A stretch of DNA of 64,000 nt. Source: Clostridium puniceum. Lineage in GTDB: Bacteria; Bacillota; Clostridia; Clostridiales; Clostridiaceae. Within the stretch, counting starts at the first letter, position 1. Every line of letters begins with the position of its first letter. Where the stretch lies: NCBI RefSeq assembly GCF_002006345.1, contig NZ_LZZM01000043.1:39864-103863 (forward strand). The letters are read 5' to 3'. The translations under genes and the position numbers were made by a program. Positions 36,469 to 46,309 of the stretch are shown one piece after another. The notes under the pieces were generated by a model that was given only the letters and a program-made list of their open reading frames with translations, was not told the origin of the DNA and did not search any database.

Positions 36469-39400
36469 TTATTTTAATTTCATTAATAATTCACCAGTTT
36501 TAACTTGTTGACCTTCTTGTACAAGAACAACTTCAACAGTTCCTGCACTAGCTGCAACTATGTTTGTTTCCATTTTCATAGCTTCTATTACAAGTAAACT
36601 TTCACCTTCTTTAACTTCATCACCTTCATTTACAAGTACTTTAATTATAGTTCCTGGAATACTTGCCCCAATTTCTAATTTGTTATCTGTATCAGCCATT
36701 TTAGAAATATTGTCTTCCCTCGAATTACCTATAATTCTCTCAGTTTTATCTTTTATTTTTATTTCTCTTCTATTTCCATTGATTTCGAAGTCTAAAGTTC
36801 TATTACCTTCTGCATCTAATTTTCCAATTTCAATCAATTGGACAATCATAGTTTTTCCTTCTGCAACCTCAATTTCACTAGTTTCTCCTTCTGCAAGCCC
36901 ATGGAAGAATACATCACTACCCATACGACTTACATCACCATATTCTAAAATAGATTTTATATATCCTTCAAATACATCTGGATATAATGCATAGCTTATT
37001 ACATCCTTCTTACATGGATTAAATCTATACTTTTCTTTCAAATATGCTTCGATCTTATCAAAGTCTTCTGCTGGTAATAATTCTCCTGGTCTAACAGTTA
37101 TAGGTTCTTCACCTTTTAGAACAAGTGCTTGCAATTCTTCTGGGAAACCACCTTCTGGTTGCCCCATCATTCCTTTGAAATATGAAACTATAGAATCTGG
37201 GAATGCCATATTCTTAGCTTTTTCAAGTATATTCTCAGGTGTTAAATCATTTTGAACCATGAAGATAGCCATATCTCCAACCATTTTTGACGATGGAGTA
37301 ACCTTTATTATATCTCCAAGCATATCATTTACTTTTTTATACATATGTTTTACATCATTAAATCTATGACCAAGTCCAAAGCTTTCAACTTGTGGCTTTA
37401 AATTTGAATATTGGCCACCAGGAATTTCAAACTTGTAAATTTCAGCACTTCCTGATTTTAAATCAGATTCAAATTGACTGTAAACTGGTCTTACGGTATC
37501 CCAATAATCAGATAATTTTTGAATTCCACTTAAATCAATTCCCGTATCTCTATCTGTATTTCCAAGAGCTGCTACTATTGAGTTTAATGCTGGTTGACTT
37601 GTAAGCCCTGACATACTATTGAAAGTTGTATCAACAATATCAACACCTGCATCTGCTGCCATTAATACTGTCGCAACACCATTCCCAGTAGTGTCATGAG
37701 TATGAAGGTGAATAGGAATTGAAATTTCATCTTTTAATGCAGTTATAAGTTTTTTAGCTGCATAAGGTTTAAGTAATGCTGACATATCCTTTATAGCAAG
37801 TATATGTGCTCCCATTTTTTCAATTTCCTTAGCTTTTTCAACATAGTATTTTAAGCTATATTTATCTCTAGCTTCATCTAAAATATCACCAGTATAACAT
37901 AAAGCTACCTCTGCAACCTTATTACATTTTAATACTTCATCTAAAGATACTTCTACTCCCTTTAACCAGTTAAGTGAATCAAAAATTCTAAATACATCTA
38001 TTCCACTTTCCGCTGATTCTTTTATGAATTCTCTTATAACATTGTCTGGATAATTTTTGTATCCTACAGCATTTGCTCCTCTAACAAGCATTTGGAACAT
38101 AACGTTTGGAATTCTCTTTCTTAAAGATTCAAGCCTCTTCCATGGAGATTCTTTTAAGAATCTATAAGCGGTATCAAAAGTAGCTCCCCCCCACATTTCA
38201 AGAGAAAATAAATCATTTCCGTAAACAGCTGTTGCCTTTCCAATATTCTTCATATCTTGAGTTCTAACACGAGTAGCCATTAATGATTGTTGAGCATCTC
38301 TCATTGTTGTATCTGTAAGAAGTAATTTATTTTGATTTTGTATCCATTTTACTACACCATCTGGACCTTCTGCATCTAATATTTGCTTAGTGCCACTTAA
38401 TCCATCTAAAGAAGTTATAATTGGAACATCTGGTACATCATATTCTTTCTTATTTCCTTTAGTTTCATTTACTATCTTTTCACCAATAAATCTTAAAATT
38501 CTTTGTTCTTCGTCAGTTCTTGGTCTTATATCGAATAATTGTGGGTTATCGGATATAAAGTTAGTATCACATTCGCCTTTTTTGAATTGATCATTATTTA
38601 ATACGTTTATTAAGAAATCTACATTAGTTTTAACACCTGTAATAGTTAATTCTTTAATTGCACGTATAGATTTTCTAACTGCATCCTCAAAAGTTCTTGA
38701 ATATGCAGTACTCTTTACAAGTAAACTATCATAATAAGGGCTGATTACAGCTCCACTATATCCATTTCCGCCATCAAGTCTTATACCAAAACCTGATCCA
38801 GTTCTATAAACATCAATCTTTCCTGTATCTGGAGAAAAATTATTTGAAGGATCTTCTGTAGTTACCCTACATTGAATTGCAAATCCTCTTGGCTTTATAT
38901 CATCTTGAGAATGTATTCCTATTTCTTCTGAATCTAACTTAAAACCTTCTGCAATTAAAATTTGGCTTTGAACTATATCTATTCCTGTGGTCATTTCAGT
39001 TATAGTATGTTCAACTTGAACTCTTGGGTTCATTTCTATAAAGTAATGATCACCATGCATATCAACTAAGAATTCTAAAGTTCCTGCACTTCTATAACTT
39101 ACAGATCTAGCTATCTTTAATGCATCTTCACATATTTCTTCTCTTTTTTCCGGTGTTAAAGATAATGCTGGTGCAATTTCAATAACTTTTTGATGTCTTC
39201 TTTGAATAGAGCAATCTCTTTCATAAAGATGTACTACATTACCATATTTATCTCCCAATACTTGGATTTCAATATGTTTTGGACCTTCTATGTATTTTTC
39301 AATGAACATATCATCTATACCAAAAGCTTTTTTAGCTTCATTTTTAGCACTTCTAAAGGCAGTGAGAAGTTCATCTTCACTTCTTACGATTCTCATACCT

Positions 39401-39909
39401 CTACCGCCACCACCTGCAGCAGCTTTTACCATTACAGGATATCCACACATATTAGCAACTTCAATTGCTTCTTCTTCTGATGCTATTGCTTTATCTACAC
39501 CTGGTATTACTGGAACTCCAGCCTTTTTTGCAGCTATTTTGGATTGAATCTTATCACCTAAACTTTCCATCATTTCTGATTTTGGTCCTATAAATTCAAT
39601 TCCTACTTCTTCACACCTTCTAGCAAAATCAGCATTTTCAGATAAGAAACCATATCCTGGATGTATAGCATCTACGTGCTTTTTTAATGCTAGGTTTATT
39701 ATTTCATCAATATTTAAATAAGCTTCAACTGGTCCCTTATTTTTTCCTATTTGATATGCTTCGTGAGCCTTAGTTCTAAATAATGCAAACTTATCTTCCT
39801 CTGTATATATAGCCACTGTTCTTATGCCAAGTTCATGACATGCTCTAAAAATTCTTATTGCTATTTCGCCTCTATTGGCAACCAGTACTCTTTTAAATTT
39901 CTTCCCCAA
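36469..39909 (-). CDS. pyc: Pyruvate carboxylase
   Basis: This biotin enzyme makes oxaloacetate from pyruvate, bicarbonate and ATP, feeding the TCA branch and aspartate synthesis. In order: biotin carboxylase domain (about 1-460, with KAAAGGGGRGMRIV and EMNPRVQVEHTITEM), carboxyltransferase domain (about 530-830, with DTTMRDAQQSL and HDTTGNG), a tetramerisation segment, and the biotin carrier domain (about 1075-1146) with the biotin Lys in EAMKMET. All parts are intact and 1146 residues is standard. It has its own promoter region in the 318-base gap upstream, where nothing else is seen. Confidence 0.97.
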   Translation of the reverse strand: MGKKFKRVLVANRGEIAIRIFRACHELGIRTVAIYTEEDKFALFRTKAHEAYQIGKNKGPVEAYLNIDEIINLALKKHVDAIHPGYGFLSENADFARRCEEVGIEFIGPKSEMMESLGDKIQSKIAAKKAGVPVIPGVDKAIASEEEAIEVANMCGYPVMVKAAAGGGGRGMRIVRSEDELLTAFRSAKNEAKKAFGIDDMFIEKYIEGPKHIEIQVLGDKYGNVVHLYERDCSIQRRHQKVIEIAPALSLTPEKREEICEDALKIARSVSYRSAGTLEFLVDMHGDHYFIEMNPRVQVEHTITEMTTGIDIVQSQILIAEGFKLDSEEIGIHSQDDIKPRGFAIQCRVTTEDPSNNFSPDTGKIDVYRTGSGFGIRLDGGNGYSGAVISPYYDSLLVKSTAYSRTFEDAVRKSIRAIKELTITGVKTNVDFLINVLNNDQFKKGECDTNFISDNPQLFDIRPRTDEEQRILRFIGEKIVNETKGNKKEYDVPDVPIITSLDGLSGTKQILDAEGPDGVVKWIQNQNKLLLTDTTMRDAQQSLMATRVRTQDMKNIGKATAVYGNDLFSLEMWGGATFDTAYRFLKESPWKRLESLRKRIPNVMFQMLVRGANAVGYKNYPDNVIREFIKESAESGIDVFRIFDSLNWLKGVEVSLDEVLKCNKVAEVALCYTGDILDEARDKYSLKYYVEKAKEIEKMGAHILAIKDMSALLKPYAAKKLITALKDEISIPIHLHTHDTTGNGVATVLMAADAGVDIVDTTFNSMSGLTSQPALNSIVAALGNTDRDTGIDLSGIQKLSDYWDTVRPVYSQFESDLKSGSAEIYKFEIPGGQYSNLKPQVESFGLGHRFNDVKHMYKKVNDMLGDIIKVTPSSKMVGDMAIFMVQNDLTPENILEKAKNMAFPDSIVSYFKGMMGQPEGGFPEELQALVLKGEEPITVRPGELLPAEDFDKIEAYLKEKYRFNPCKKDVISYALYPDVFEGYIKSILEYGDVSRMGSDVFFHGLAEGETSEIEVAEGKTMIVQLIEIGKLDAEGNRTLDFEINGNRREIKIKDKTERIIGNSREDNISKMADTDNKLEIGASIPGTIIKVLVNEGDEVKEGESLLVIEAMKMETNIVAASAGTVEVVLVQEGQQVKTGELLMKLK

Positions 39910-40227
39910 TTAAAATACAACTCCTTTAATTTTTATAATTTATTAATATATTACATATGAATTATAATAGCTAATCAAATTTCTTGGAAACAGATTAATG
40001 CAATTTTCACAACTCATATTTTGTCATAATAGAAATTTCATTTGTTTAAATTCAACTTATTAGATTATAACATATTTCTTCGTATTTAACAGATGTTATT
40101 TATCTTTTCTATTAATTTTTACACGATTTTTACTTTGATTACAAGATATTTTTTTTCATAAATATGAAATTATTATTTTTTTATCCTTCATTTTTCTGTA
40201 TTATTTTTACAATTAAGTTAATTAGTT

Positions 40228-40662
40228 TTAATTTAATTCTGATGTACAGTTCGGACATCTTGTTGCATTAATATGAATTTCGCTATAGCAATGCGGACAT
40301 TTTTTCTTATTTTCAACTGGTTTTTCTTCTTTCTTTTTTGTAAATTTATTAATTTGCTTTATAACTATGAAAATAGAAAAAGCTACTATCAAGAAATCTA
40401 TTACATTATTTACAAACAATCCATAATTTAGTGTAGCAACACCTGCATCTTTAGCTTCCTGTATAGTTTTAAAATCTCCACCTCCAAGTGCAATAAATAA
40501 ATTAGAAAAATCAACTTTTCCTATTAATAAGCCAACTAATGGCATTACAATATCATTAACCAAAGATGTAACTATTTTTCCAAAAGCGCCACCAATAATA
40601 ACACCTACTGCTAAATCAACAATATTTCCCTTCATTGCAAATTCCTTAAACTCTTTTAACAT
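40228..40662 (-). CDS. mscL: Large-conductance mechanosensitive channel with C-terminal zinc ribbon
   Basis: This channel opens under membrane tension to protect against osmotic downshock. The first helix region is [26 protein letters not shown], the classic pore helix with its Gly/Ala/Val packing. The loop and second helix ([21 protein letters not shown]) follow. After the usual cytosolic helix (KKKEEKP) come two CxxC pairs (KKCPHCY and TRCPNCT), a zinc-ribbon-like addition. The 144 residues are slightly longer than usual. The ribbon's role is unknown. An AGGGGG site precedes the ATG. Confidence 0.93.
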   Translation of the reverse strand: MLKEFKEFAMKGNIVDLAVGVIIGGAFGKIVTSLVNDIVMPLVGLLIGKVDFSNLFIALGGGDFKTIQEAKDAGVATLNYGLFVNNVIDFLIVAFSIFIVIKQINKFTKKKEEKPVENKKKCPHCYSEIHINATRCPNCTSELN

Positions 40663-40903
40663 AATATAATCCCCCTTGTATTTTATTAAAACAAATAAGT
40701 ATGCTAAATATTAATTTTAACTATACCACATGCACTTCTTGCTGCAATAAAAATAATCGTTATAAACTTCTTTGTTATTGAATTTATTATCTGTTTTTTT
40801 AATAAATTTATTCTACTGTCTAATTTCGAGTTATATTTTATCATATTTCAACAAAATGTATTTCCTATTAATTCCAACACAAAATCTATTACAAATAAAA
40901 TAA

Positions 40904-40957
40904 AAGTATATGTATTTATCTAATCTACCTAAAATTAAATAAATACATATACCTTTA
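40904..40957 (-). terminator. Terminator of the malE-malF-malG-GH13 operon
   Basis: GTATATGTATTTAT pairs with ATAAATACATATAC around a 19-base loop, and the minus-strand continuation is TTTTATTTTATTTG. It lies 65 bases after the GH13 stop. Confidence 0.75.
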
Positions 40958-41021
40958 AATTCAAATTACCACTTATTTATTTTTTTAATTTTGATTATTG
41001 TAATATACCTTTACTTAAAGT

Positions 41022-42758
41022 TCAATTTTCTTTAAGTATCTTATATATTTTAAAGTCCATTGATTTCAAGCATATGCTTTCATCAACATTGTATATTTGT
41101 GAATTTATGAGATTCTTCACTTTAGTGTTAAGCAGTAATGGAATTTCTACTGGTTTGTCTTCATTATTAATAGCTATAACTATTCTTTCATCTTTATAAC
41201 ATCTTTCAAAGACTAACAAGTTTCCTTCACAATGTAGTGTTTTATATAATCCATAAACTAATGCAAGATTATTTTTTCTTATTAAAATTAGTTCCTTATA
41301 TAAATTAAATAATTCTCTGCTTTGCTTTTCTTCATTCCATATCATGCATCTTCTAGATTCTGGCTCTTCTCCGCCATAAAGTCCAATTTCGTCTCCATAA
41401 TATATATATGGAACTCCTATATATGTGAACTGAAATGCAATGGCAAGTTTCATTCGCTCAATTCTCTCGTCACATTCTGTAAGAAATCTCTTCGTATCGT
41501 GACTTCCAATTAAGTTCCACATTTGTTTTGTAATACTGTCCATATATATATTTCTATTTATAGCTAGAATTTCACCAAACACCTTTGCATCTATAGTCTT
41601 ATTTCCAAAAAAGTCAACCATGGCTCCCTTAAATGGATAATTCATAATTCCATCAAGCTGATCTCCTTTTAAGAAAGAACTAGCTTCATGCATAATTTCA
41701 CCAATAATTATAGCGTCCTTCTTATGCTTCTTTACAACCTTCTTAAATTCTCTCCAAAAACTATGATCTACTTCATCGCATACATCAAGCCTCCAACCAT
41801 CTATCTTAACTTCATCTATCCAATACTTAGCTACATCTAATAAATATTTTTTTACTTCTTCATTATCTGTATTAAACTTTGGCATTGTTGGTATGTCATC
41901 TGCAAAAGTATAGTAATTCGTTTTTTCAAAATTTACCGGAAAACTATCTATAAAGTACCAATCCTTATATTTAGATTTTTCCTGATTTTTAAGTATATCT
42001 TCAAATGCAAAGAAATCTGCTCCTGAATGATTAAATACTGCATCAAAAATAATTTTTATATTTCTTTCATGACATTTTTCTACTAATTCTTTTACTTTCT
42101 CTATAGTTCCAAATTGTGAATCTATTTCATAATAATCAGCTGTATTATATTTATGATTGGAAGAAGATTTGAATATAGGAGTTAAATACAATACATCAGC
42201 GCCTAAATCTTTTAAATAATCCAACTTATCAATTATTCCTTGAATATCTCCTCCAAACATTGAAGTTTGACTCACATCATTTCCCCATGATAATACATCC
42301 TTAGGATCATTGCTTTTGTCTCCATTACAAAAGCGATCAACAAAAATCTGATAAACAACTGCTTCTTGAAGCCATTTTTCTTCATCATATACATCCGGTT
42401 TTGCTATATACGGATATTGAAATGCAGTTGCTTCCTTTCTTGATATTTCTTTAGTTCTAATTCCTCTTTCATCAAAGAAAACCTTATTTCCCTCGTAATC
42501 AACTAATTCAAAGAAATATCTATATCTATTTCTTTCTATAGATATGTTACTGCCAAAGAAATCAAATAAGTTATTTGTATCCTTAAGCTCCATCTTTTTT
42601 ACTTTAAAGTTGTTTTTCCAATCATATCTAGTTTTGTAATGTATATGACATGTTTTTATATCATCTTTAGCAGTTCTTAATGTTACTGATAAAGTATCCT
42701 TATTTTTTGCATATGCATATGGTGTATCTAATATATGATATATTGCATGTTTATTCAA
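41022..42758 (-). CDS. GH13 alpha-amylase family enzyme, cyclomaltodextrinase/neopullulanase type
   Basis: This cytosolic enzyme has no signal peptide and cleaves imported maltodextrins. An N-terminal beta domain of about 120 residues precedes the TIM barrel, as in GH13_20 enzymes. Catalytic residues are Asp in DGWRLDVCDE, Glu in IIIGEIMHEA and Asp in IGSHDTKRF. Segments VYQIFVDRFCNGD and IFDAVFNHSG also match. At 578 residues it is normal. It is the last gene after malE, malF and malG, 42 bases behind malG, so it processes what that transporter brings in. Confidence 0.9.
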   Translation of the reverse strand: MNKHAIYHILDTPYAYAKNKDTLSVTLRTAKDDIKTCHIHYKTRYDWKNNFKVKKMELKDTNNLFDFFGSNISIERNRYRYFFELVDYEGNKVFFDERGIRTKEISRKEATAFQYPYIAKPDVYDEEKWLQEAVVYQIFVDRFCNGDKSNDPKDVLSWGNDVSQTSMFGGDIQGIIDKLDYLKDLGADVLYLTPIFKSSSNHKYNTADYYEIDSQFGTIEKVKELVEKCHERNIKIIFDAVFNHSGADFFAFEDILKNQEKSKYKDWYFIDSFPVNFEKTNYYTFADDIPTMPKFNTDNEEVKKYLLDVAKYWIDEVKIDGWRLDVCDEVDHSFWREFKKVVKKHKKDAIIIGEIMHEASSFLKGDQLDGIMNYPFKGAMVDFFGNKTIDAKVFGEILAINRNIYMDSITKQMWNLIGSHDTKRFLTECDERIERMKLAIAFQFTYIGVPYIYYGDEIGLYGGEEPESRRCMIWNEEKQSRELFNLYKELILIRKNNLALVYGLYKTLHCEGNLLVFERCYKDERIVIAINNEDKPVEIPLLLNTKVKNLINSQIYNVDESICLKSMDFKIYKILKEN

Positions 42759-42800
42759 ATTTCAAATCCTCCTACCATGTAAATTATTATAAAAATTGCT

Positions 42801-43703
42801 TTATTCTTTTACTGCTCCCGAAACTAATCCTCTTGAAATAAACTTTTGTATAGACACAAAAAGTACTGCAAGTGGAATAGAAACCATTATTGAACAAGCC
42901 GAATACATAGGCCAATCTGTTAATTTTCCTGCTGTGAATGACCTTAATCCTATTATCAATGTCAATAGTTCCTTATCCTTAAGTAATGATGCTGAAAATA
43001 CAAATTCACCATATATTGCAATGAATGAAAAGAAGAATATAACTACAGCCATAGATTTAGTTAATGGTAGTATTATTTTAGTAAATACTTGCCATGTAGT
43101 AGCACCATCAACTCTAGCTGCTTCATCTAATTCTTTAGGAAGTCCATCAATATATCCCTTCATAAGCCAAATATTATATGCACTTCCAGCACAAAGGATT
43201 AATGATAAAAATATTAAATTGTCCATTCCAAAGGGTATTTTATAAGCAACTGCTAATATCGCAGGTACACTCATTGTTGAAGGGAACATTTGAAGTATTA
43301 AAAGCACCATAAGTCCCTTTGTCCTGCCTTTGAACCTTAGTCTAGAAAAAGCAAAAGCTGCTGGTAATGTCATTATTAGCTGGATAGTTGATACTAGTAT
43401 TGCTACAAAAGTTGTATTTGTCATCCATTTAATAAAACCAATGTTATCACTTAATGCCTTTTTATAGTTTTCAATAGTTATAGATGTTGGAATAAGATTC
43501 TTTTGCATAAAACTTGTCCCAGTAGAAAGCGATGCTGATATTATTGCAAGTATAGGGAATATTATCATTGAAATAGATATAATTAGAAAAACTCTTTTTG
43601 CCCATAATTCTATCAATTCTTTTTTAGTTATCTTTTTTTTATATACTAATTTTTCATTTAATATAGCAGCTTCCCTTTTTGCATTTACATTAATTTCTGC
43701 CAT
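42801..43703 (-). CDS. malG: Maltodextrin ABC transporter permease MalG
   Basis: This permease of the MalG/CUT1 type has six helices in 300 residues, with the coupling loop EAARVDGATTWQVFTKIILPLTK. A long N-terminal segment MAEINVNAKREAAILNEK is cytoplasmic. It overlaps malF by one base. The operon lacks an ATPase (MalK); one elsewhere, such as MsmX-type, must serve. Substrate is inferred from the GH13 partner and MalE-type binding protein. Confidence 0.9.
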   Translation of the reverse strand: MAEINVNAKREAAILNEKLVYKKKITKKELIELWAKRVFLIISISMIIFPILAIISASLSTGTSFMQKNLIPTSITIENYKKALSDNIGFIKWMTNTTFVAILVSTIQLIMTLPAAFAFSRLRFKGRTKGLMVLLILQMFPSTMSVPAILAVAYKIPFGMDNLIFLSLILCAGSAYNIWLMKGYIDGLPKELDEAARVDGATTWQVFTKIILPLTKSMAVVIFFFSFIAIYGEFVFSASLLKDKELLTLIIGLRSFTAGKLTDWPMYSACSIMVSIPLAVLFVSIQKFISRGLVSGAVKE

Positions 43704-44662
43704 TATTCTCTCACCTCTTTAAATTGTCCTGAAAGCTTCATATTAATAATTGATACTGTACCTATTATTATAAATATCAATATTGACATAGCTGCTCCAA
43801 GTCCAAAATTCCCTTTATCTAAAGACATTTTATATGCTGCAGAACCAATTATATCAGTCCATCCTGCAAAAGATGAGCCTGCTTTTGATGGTCCTCCATC
43901 AGTTAATAAATACGCTGAATTAAAGTTATTAAAATTAAATGCAAAATTTGATATTAAAAGTGGATATGAAACATTTGTTAGAGATGGTAATGTTATTTTT
44001 ATAAACTTTTGCCATCTACTTGCTCCATCAATGTCTGCTGCTTCATAATATGTGTCTGGTATAGCTGCTAAAGCACCAATACATATATTCATCATGTAAG
44101 GAAATCCAAGCCATAAGCTTACTATAATTACAGCTATCCTTGCTGCCATTGGACTTGTTAGCCATAAAATAGGATCCTGTATTAAATTAAATTGCATCAG
44201 CATATTATTAATTGCCCCATATTGACTATTAAATAATCCTTTAAATGAAATTATTGTTATTGCGCCTGGTAATGCCCAAGGAATTACTAGTAATCCTTTA
44301 TAAATAAAAGACTCTTTCATATTCTTATCTCTGAGTGCCATTGCAAAACCAAGCCCCACAATAAATGTTCCTAATGTGGATATAGTTGTATATACTAATG
44401 TCCATCCAAGCAATGGAAAGAATTCACTTTTTAATGGTCCCATTAAAACCTGTTGAAATTGATATAGTCCAACTATCTTCCAGCCATTAGCCGTGCCATA
44501 ACCATAATTCTGATTTTTTAGTGTATAGTTAGTGAATGCTATAAATATTGTATATAATATTGGTAACACACTTAATATTGCTATACTTATTATAGCCGGT
44601 GAAAGATATCTATAACTTTGCATGTTATTTCTTAATGCAGCATTCTTTTTTTCCTTAGTCAT
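43703..44662 (-). CDS. malF: Maltodextrin ABC transporter permease MalF
   Basis: This CUT1 permease of 319 residues has the coupling loop EAADIDGASRWQKFIKITLPSL and the MalF-type membrane topology. The segment WALPGAITIISFKGLFNSQYGAINNML is characteristic of maltose-type MalF. It is translationally coupled to malG by a one-base overlap, and separated from malE by about 105 bases holding a hairpin that may lower downstream expression. Confidence 0.9.
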   Translation of the reverse strand: MTKEKKNAALRNNMQSYRYLSPAIISIAILSVLPILYTIFIAFTNYTLKNQNYGYGTANGWKIVGLYQFQQVLMGPLKSEFFPLLGWTLVYTTISTLGTFIVGLGFAMALRDKNMKESFIYKGLLVIPWALPGAITIISFKGLFNSQYGAINNMLMQFNLIQDPILWLTSPMAARIAVIIVSLWLGFPYMMNICIGALAAIPDTYYEAADIDGASRWQKFIKITLPSLTNVSYPLLISNFAFNFNNFNSAYLLTDGGPSKAGSSFAGWTDIIGSAAYKMSLDKGNFGLGAAMSILIFIIIGTVSIINMKLSGQFKEVRE

Positions 44663-44705
44663 ATTCTCACCTTCTTTTAAATATTTTTATATTTATTATT
44701 CCAAG

Positions 44706-44752
44706 CCTAGTTATAAACTGATTCTTTCATGTAATTTAAAACTAAAACTAGG
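44706..44752 (-). terminator. Hairpin between malE and malF, possible attenuator
   Basis: CCTAGTT pairs with AACTAGG with a long inner loop. Position after the binding-protein gene fits partial termination that keeps MalE more abundant than the permeases. Confidence 0.35.
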
Positions 44753-44767
44753 AATCAATGTATTAAT

Positions 44768-45991
44768 CTAATTATTACTAACCTTAATTCCATCCTTAAC
44801 CGCTTTTTCTATATCTTTAGCTACTGTAGCAGGGTCTTCTCCACTTAATATTCTTGTCATATTCTCCATAGGTTTCCATACTGCTTCAATTTCAGGTACG
44901 TTAGGAATTGGTACTGCCGAACTTGTTTGCGCTATGAATCCTTGTGTAAATTCATTGTTTTTTATTTGATCTTTATTCAATTCTGACTTAAGTACAGGCA
45001 CCCTATTACCTACGTTATATAATCTTTCTCCTGTATTATTAGCTAAATACTTCATTAACTTCCATGCATCATCTTGTATTGGTGACTTACTACTTACAAA
45101 TCCAGCTTGCACTCCCATAAGCGTTTTTGCTTCTACACTATTTATCTTCGGAAGCTTAGCTACACCAAAGTTTACACCTGCATCTTTAAATCCACTAATA
45201 TCCCAAGGGCCTCCTATATAAAATATTGCCTCTCCCGCCTTGAATGAACTGTTCGCTATATCAGCAGTTATATCTGCGGACATGAATTTATCCTTTTTAA
45301 CTAAATCTTGCAAAAAACTATAAGCTTTTATTGCGCCGTCATTTGCTAATCCTATATCATCTACTTTAGTATTTCCTTTTTCTCCTCCAAATATATATCC
45401 ACCATATGATTGAACAAAAGCTGCCCCATAATAAAATTCATTCATTGAGAATTGAAACCCTGATGGACCATAAGCTTTTGCTTGCTTAACTAAATCCTCC
45501 ATTGTTTTTGGAATTTCTTTAACTTTATCCTTATTATAAAATAAAGCATAAGTTTCCATTGATAATGGAACTCCATAGGCTTTTCCATCATAAGATACAG
45601 CATCCCAAACAGCATTATTCACGTAATCTTCTCTATTAGCAAAATCTTTAGGAACTTCTAAAAGTAATCCCGCTTGTTGGAATGTTCCCATATTATTATG
45701 AGTCAATCCAAATACCAAATCTGGCCCTTTTGATGAATTTGCTGCTTGCAAAAAAGATTGGAATGGTGAATTATCTTTAATTACTTTTACCTTTTTACCA
45801 TTTTCCTTCGCCCATTCTTGAGCAATTTTATCTAATTCTGCAACTTCATTGTCCATTAAATAAGACCAAACCACCACTTCTTTACTTTCCTTTTCAGCTG
45901 AAGCTTGAGATGATTTTCCACATCCAACAAATATTGAGGTACAGCAAATACCTGCAATTAACATAGTTATAAGTTTTAATTTTTTACGCAT
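44768..45991 (-). CDS. malE: Maltodextrin ABC transporter substrate-binding lipoprotein MalE
   Basis: This 407-residue extracellular binding protein has a lipoprotein signal with C in IFVGCGK. It has the SBP family 1 features: VVWSYLMDNEVAEL at the N-terminal lobe, GKAYGVPLSMETYALFYNKDKV at the hinge and KAGEAIFYIGGPWDISGFKDAG. It is first in the operon, with GGAGGGG before the ATG. The leader contains the dispersed repeat copy 2. Affinity for maltodextrin is inferred from neighbours. Confidence 0.9.
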   Translation of the reverse strand: MRKKLKLITMLIAGICCTSIFVGCGKSSQASAEKESKEVVVWSYLMDNEVAELDKIAQEWAKENGKKVKVIKDNSPFQSFLQAANSSKGPDLVFGLTHNNMGTFQQAGLLLEVPKDFANREDYVNNAVWDAVSYDGKAYGVPLSMETYALFYNKDKVKEIPKTMEDLVKQAKAYGPSGFQFSMNEFYYGAAFVQSYGGYIFGGEKGNTKVDDIGLANDGAIKAYSFLQDLVKKDKFMSADITADIANSSFKAGEAIFYIGGPWDISGFKDAGVNFGVAKLPKINSVEAKTLMGVQAGFVSSKSPIQDDAWKLMKYLANNTGERLYNVGNRVPVLKSELNKDQIKNNEFTQGFIAQTSSAVPIPNVPEIEAVWKPMENMTRILSGEDPATVAKDIEKAVKDGIKVSNN

Positions 45992-46007
45992 TTTAACCCC
46001 TCCAAAT

Positions 46008-46133
46008 ATTTATCCGATAGCTAGCATCCGTAATACTCCTTCTTCTTCAAGTTTGAGTTAACGGCTGCACACTTCTGGATAAGTTCAACTAAATTCAGGT
46101 GGAGTGTGAAACTCCACCTGAAAAGTTTCACTT
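46008..46133 (-). repeat. Dispersed intergenic repeat, copy 2, in the malE leader
   Basis: This 126-base element matches copy 1 at 16738-16893 in ordered blocks. Its hairpin is a perfect 12-base stem (TTCAGGTGGAGT / ACTCCACCTGAA, five-base loop). The sense of the element is the same strand as malE, and it lies between the predicted start of transcription (near 46130) and the malE ribosome site, so it would be the malE leader. Whether it regulates malE or merely landed there is unknown. Confidence 0.7.
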
Positions 46134-46137
46134 TATA

Positions 46138-46167
46138 AATATAGATCTTATCAGTAAACGGTTGCAA
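46138..46167 (-). promoter_or_regulatory. Probable malE promoter with overlapping cre-like site
   Basis: On the minus strand TTGCAA (46162-46167) and TATATT (46138-46143) are 18 bases apart. The stretch AGTAAACGGTTGCA (46153-46166, plus strand) matches 12 of 14 cre positions and covers the -35 box, so CcpA or a LacI-family regulator could block the promoter. Confidence 0.5.
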
Positions 46168-46309
46168 CCCTTACAAGTTTATTATAACAACTTTCCATTT
46201 ATTAATTTGTCTTAAATTAATCTTTTTTGTTTGTAAATGTACAAACTTCTATGGACTAATGTATAATCTAATTATTATAAATTATTCATTTTATTGGGAG
46301 GATACTTTT

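Noticed and set aside
39290..39547. Long frames opposite pyc and other large genes
   Set aside because: They are shadows in antisense of strongly coding genes and have no ribosome sites.
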